A DNA stretch of 64,000 bases, taken from positions 1 to 64,000 of the forward strand of contig JBARKJ010000046.1 of assembly GCA_049801375.1 (NCBI GenBank), read 5' to 3'. Positions 61,965 through 64,000 of the stretch are shown one piece after another; within the stretch, counting starts at the first letter, position 1; every line of letters begins with the position of its first letter. The position numbers and the translations under genes were made by a program. The notes under the pieces are model-generated. The model was not told the origin of the DNA, searched no databases, and was given only the letters and a program-made list of their open reading frames with translations. The DNA comes from JBARKJ01 sp049801375. Lineage in GTDB: Bacteria > Nitrospirota > JACRHJ01.

Positions 61965-63224
61965 CTAAAATCCCCTCAGCCTCACAGCCTTCGAAACTTT
62001 CTCAATAGCTATGGCATATGCCGCCGTCCGCATAGTGACTTTATTCTGCTCGGATACTTTTTTTACCAGCTCATATGCGTCCAGCATCATCTTCGAGAGC
62101 TTCCTGTTCACCCGTTCTTCTTCCCAGAATGCGGACTGGAGGTCCTGCGCCCACTCGAAATAGGATACCAGCACTCCGCCCGCGTTAGCAAGGATGTCCG
62201 GCACCACATACACGCCTTTCCCATCGAGGATATTATCGGCCTCGGGAGAGGTAGGTATGTTCGCGGCCTCAATAAGCATGGAGCATTTAAGCCTGTCCGC
62301 GTTGTGCTCCATTATCACGCACTCCAGCGCCGCGGGTATCAGCGCTTCGCAGGGAAGTTCCAGAAGCTCTTCATTCGTGATATAGTCCGCGCCGACGTAA
62401 CCCTTAAGAGAGCCGGTCTCCTCTTTGTGCATCGTGACGCGGGAGATGTTAAGACCCCCTTCGTTGTAAAGGCCTCCCCTGCTGTCCGATATCGCGATGA
62501 CCTTGCATCCTTCGTCCGCAAGTAATTTTGCGGATGTTCCGCCGACGTTGCCCATCCCCTGCACGACAACTCTCGCGCCCTGGATTTCGATTTTTTTGTC
62601 CTTGAACGCCCGCTTCGTCAGGTACATCACGCCCCTGCCCGTGGCCTCCATGCGTCCTTCCGAGCCGCCAAGCTCCACCGGCTTGCCCGTCACCGCCGCC
62701 GGAGAATAACCGTGCCTTTTTGAATATTCGTCCATTATCCAGGCCATCACCTGGGGGTTGGTGTTCACGTCGGGCGCGGGGATATCGACGTTCGGGCCGA
62801 TGCTGTCGCTTATCCTGGTGACGAAGAACCGTGTAAGCCTCTCCAACTCTCCCGGGGACAACACCTTGGGGTTGCACGTCACGCCTCCCTTCGCGCCGCC
62901 GAACGGGATACCTATAAGCGCGGTCTTCCAAGTCATCGCCGCCGCCAGCGCCCTTATCTCCCCGAGGTTCACCTGCGGGTGATATCTTATGCCGCCCTTC
63001 ATCGGGCCGCGCGTCTGGTTGTGCTGGACCCGGTATCCCACGAATATCTCCACCCGCCCGTCGTCCATCTTCAGCGGTATCTGGACCTTTATCTCGCGGA
63101 ACGGGACTTTAAGAAAGGTCCTCATCTCGTTGTCCAGGTTTATCTTCTGTGCCGCGATATCGACGTTGTGGTTCAGGATCCTCTCGGTCTCGGACCGTTC
63201 CCACGCCTCTTCGACAATCCCCAT
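61965..63224 (-). CDS. gdhA: Glu/Leu/Phe/Val dehydrogenase family (glutamate dehydrogenase)
   Basis: The 419-residue enzyme has 'RGPMKGGIRYHPQVNLGEIRALAAAMTWKTALIGIPFGGAKGG', where the first and last Lys bind substrate and catalyse, 'VPAPDVNTNPQVMAWIMDEY'-like 'DIPAPDVNTNPQVMAWI', and the Rossmann domain 'VVVQGMGNVGGTSAKLL'. The 'CNPKVLSPGELERLTRFF' stretch is typical of NAD-dependent glutamate dehydrogenases of anaerobes. GGAGGAGAC lies just before the ATG. The partner is the GlcD-like gene 18 bases upstream, an arrangement whose meaning is unclear. Confidence 0.92.
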   Translation of the reverse strand: MGIVEEAWERSETERILNHNVDIAAQKINLDNEMRTFLKVPFREIKVQIPLKMDDGRVEIFVGYRVQHNQTRGPMKGGIRYHPQVNLGEIRALAAAMTWKTALIGIPFGGAKGGVTCNPKVLSPGELERLTRFFVTRISDSIGPNVDIPAPDVNTNPQVMAWIMDEYSKRHGYSPAAVTGKPVELGGSEGRMEATGRGVMYLTKRAFKDKKIEIQGARVVVQGMGNVGGTSAKLLADEGCKVIAISDSRGGLYNEGGLNISRVTMHKEETGSLKGYVGADYITNEELLELPCEALIPAALECVIMEHNADRLKCSMLIEAANIPTSPEADNILDGKGVYVVPDILANAGGVLVSYFEWAQDLQSAFWEEERVNRKLSKMMLDAYELVKKVSEQNKVTMRTAAYAIAIEKVSKAVRLRGF

Positions 63225-63242
63225 GTCTCCTCCGGCTGACTT

Positions 63243-64000
63243 TTAAGGAAAAATTTTTCCGGGATTCAGTATCCCTTGAGGGTCGAAAACCGATTTTATT
63301 TTTTTCAGCAGGTTCAGTTCGCCATCGCTCAGCTCCATTCCGATATACGGAAGCTTTGTAAGCCCGATTCCGTGCTCCCCGGAAATCGTCCCGCCAAGAG
63401 CGAGCACCAGCCTGAATACTTCCTCTATCGCTTCTTCCGCTTTCCGTAGCCTCTCCGGGTCCGACTTATCTGTCATCACGTTCACATGGATGTTCCCGTC
63501 CCCCGCATGGCCGAAACATATTATCTTCTGGCCGGACCTGGATGCTATCTCCCTGAAGCCTTCCAGGGCTTCCGGGACTTTGGCTATCGGCACCACGGTG
63601 TCTTCATTTATCTTGTGCGGGGCAATCGAAAAGAGCGCCTGAGACGTGCTCCGGCGCAGTTTCCATAACTCCACCGCGAAAGCTTTATCCTGTGTAATTT
63701 TTATTTCCAGCGCCTTGTCTTTCATAAGCCCGCGGATGCCGTCCATCTGCCGGGCCGCCTCCTCGCGGTTTCCGTCCGTCTCGACCAGCAGAAATGCGCC
63801 CGCGCCTTCTGGCAACGCATAACCGATTTTTTTCGCCCCGGCGTTAAGCGCCTCGCCGTCCAGGAATTCCAGGCAACGAGGCGTATAGGGAGACGCCATG
63901 ATAGCCGCGACGGCCTCGCCCGCAAGCCTGGTACCGGCAAAGAATGCGGTCATCGTGATTACTCTCTCCGGCAGCGGGATAAGCCTGAGCGTTATCTCCG
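63243..64000 (-). CDS. FAD-linked oxidase (GlcD/D-lactate dehydrogenase type), 3' part (cut by window edge)
   Basis: About 252 C-terminal residues are visible, reading into the window from beyond base 64000 ('EITLRLIPLPERVITMTAFF'). They include 'ICFGHAGDGNIHVNVMTDK' with the metal-binding His residues, 'GGTISGEHGIGLTKLPYIGMEL' and the ending 'LLKKIKSVFDPQGILNPGKIFP', all typical of the FAD-linked oxidase C-domain of glycolate oxidase subunit GlcD and D-lactate dehydrogenases. An ATG at 63953 is internal, not the start. The FAD-binding N-terminal domain lies outside the window. Confidence 0.93.
   Translation of the reverse strand, partial: EITLRLIPLPERVITMTAFFAGTRLAGEAVAAIMASPYTPRCLEFLDGEALNAGAKKIGYALPEGAGAFLLVETDGNREEAARQMDGIRGLMKDKALEIKITQDKAFAVELWKLRRSTSQALFSIAPHKINEDTVVPIAKVPEALEGFREIASRSGQKIICFGHAGDGNIHVNVMTDKSDPERLRKAEEAIEEVFRLVLALGGTISGEHGIGLTKLPYIGMELSDGELNLLKKIKSVFDPQGILNPGKIFP

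Noticed and set aside
1..64000. CRISPR arrays, rRNA genes, riboswitches or prophage
   Set aside because: No regularly spaced direct repeats, rRNA-like blocks, known riboswitch cores or phage structural genes were seen by eye. A full covariance-model scan could still find small RNAs.

Overview
The window is about 64 kb from a Gram-negative bacterium, read almost entirely from the minus strand. Lipid A, Kdo, heptose-core and BamA genes show an outer membrane with LPS. A tungsten-type aldehyde:ferredoxin oxidoreductase, ferredoxin-linked 2-oxoacid oxidoreductase subunits, several radical SAM enzymes and an iron-sulfur flavoprotein point to an anaerobic life style. Gene order kdsA-pyrG-kdsB and the interspersed genomic repeats (a 'HPERSEESR'-type repeat and a 'CATTCCCG' REP-like repeat) fit Desulfobacterota, Nitrospirota or a related candidate phylum. 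The sequence alone does not settle the taxon.

Region 1 (1-36.7 kb) is a very large envelope locus. From a promoter near 35.07-35.10 kb it runs leftward: bamA, skp, lpxD, fabZ, lpxA, lpxI, gnnA, gnnB, lpxB, msbA, a DUF374 acyltransferase-like gene (frameshifted in an A9 run), waaA, lpxK, lpxL, three family-9 heptosyltransferases with gmhB, a Trm112-like protein and a WaaE-type transferase, core or O-chain glycosyltransferases, asnB, an rfaE1 heptose kinase, a sugar epimerase, kdsB, pyrG and kdsA (cut by the window edge). Most junctions are 1-4 base stop/start overlaps, so the genes are translationally coupled. A gnnA/gnnB pair between lpxI and lpxB predicts lipid A built on 2,3-diamino-2,3-dideoxyglucose. 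A 0.48-kb element with 44-bp terminal inverted repeats and a DUF559 nuclease-like gene sits between waaA and lpxK and supplies the last codons and stop of waaA. A plus-strand AT-rich island (7.2-11.2 kb) with its own promoter carries an acetyltransferase, a sulfotransferase and two glycosyltransferases. Upstream of bamA lie hemW, a short ArgA-like acetyltransferase and beta/gamma subunits of a 2-oxoacid:acceptor oxidoreductase whose alpha subunit is missing here. A tRNA-Phe(GAA) follows on the plus strand.

Region 2 (38.2-57.4 kb) is the most interesting part: a 20-gene minus-strand cluster around a complete minimal type II polyketide synthase (KS-alpha with an intact C-H-K-H catalytic set, a KS-beta/chain-length factor with every catalytic residue lost, and an ACP). 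It also has a TcmN/WhiE-type aromatase/cyclase, a PF04199 'putative cyclase' of the OxyN/MtmX kind and no ketoreductase of the usual SDR type. The tailoring genes look oxygen-independent: an AOR-family tungsten enzyme, a U32-family iron-sulfur protein with a C-terminal PCP-reductase-like domain plus a free-standing paralogue of that domain, an iron-sulfur flavoprotein, an amidohydrolase-2 protein lacking a metal/catalytic His, two FAD-dependent phytoene-desaturase-like enzymes, two TIGR04076 proteins, a PanE-like reductase, a second SRPBCC protein, a B12-type radical SAM and a SPASM-like radical SAM enzyme, and an LpxL-like acyltransferase. A PadR regulator is the first gene. It sits behind a strong sigma-70-type promoter that overlaps 14-bp tandem operator-like repeats. 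I read this as an anaerobic pathway for an unreduced aromatic polyketide, possibly membrane-anchored. The product is unknown.

Region 3 (57.4-64 kb) is ordinary: a site-2-protease-like M50 membrane protease, trmL, ogt (its C-terminus encoded by a repeat), a UPF0173 metallo-hydrolase, a small membrane-anchored dihaem cytochrome c, an ABC-2 exporter, glutamate dehydrogenase and the 3' part of a GlcD-type FAD oxidase cut by the window edge. There is no gene-free stretch above 300 bases, no CRISPR array and no rRNA.
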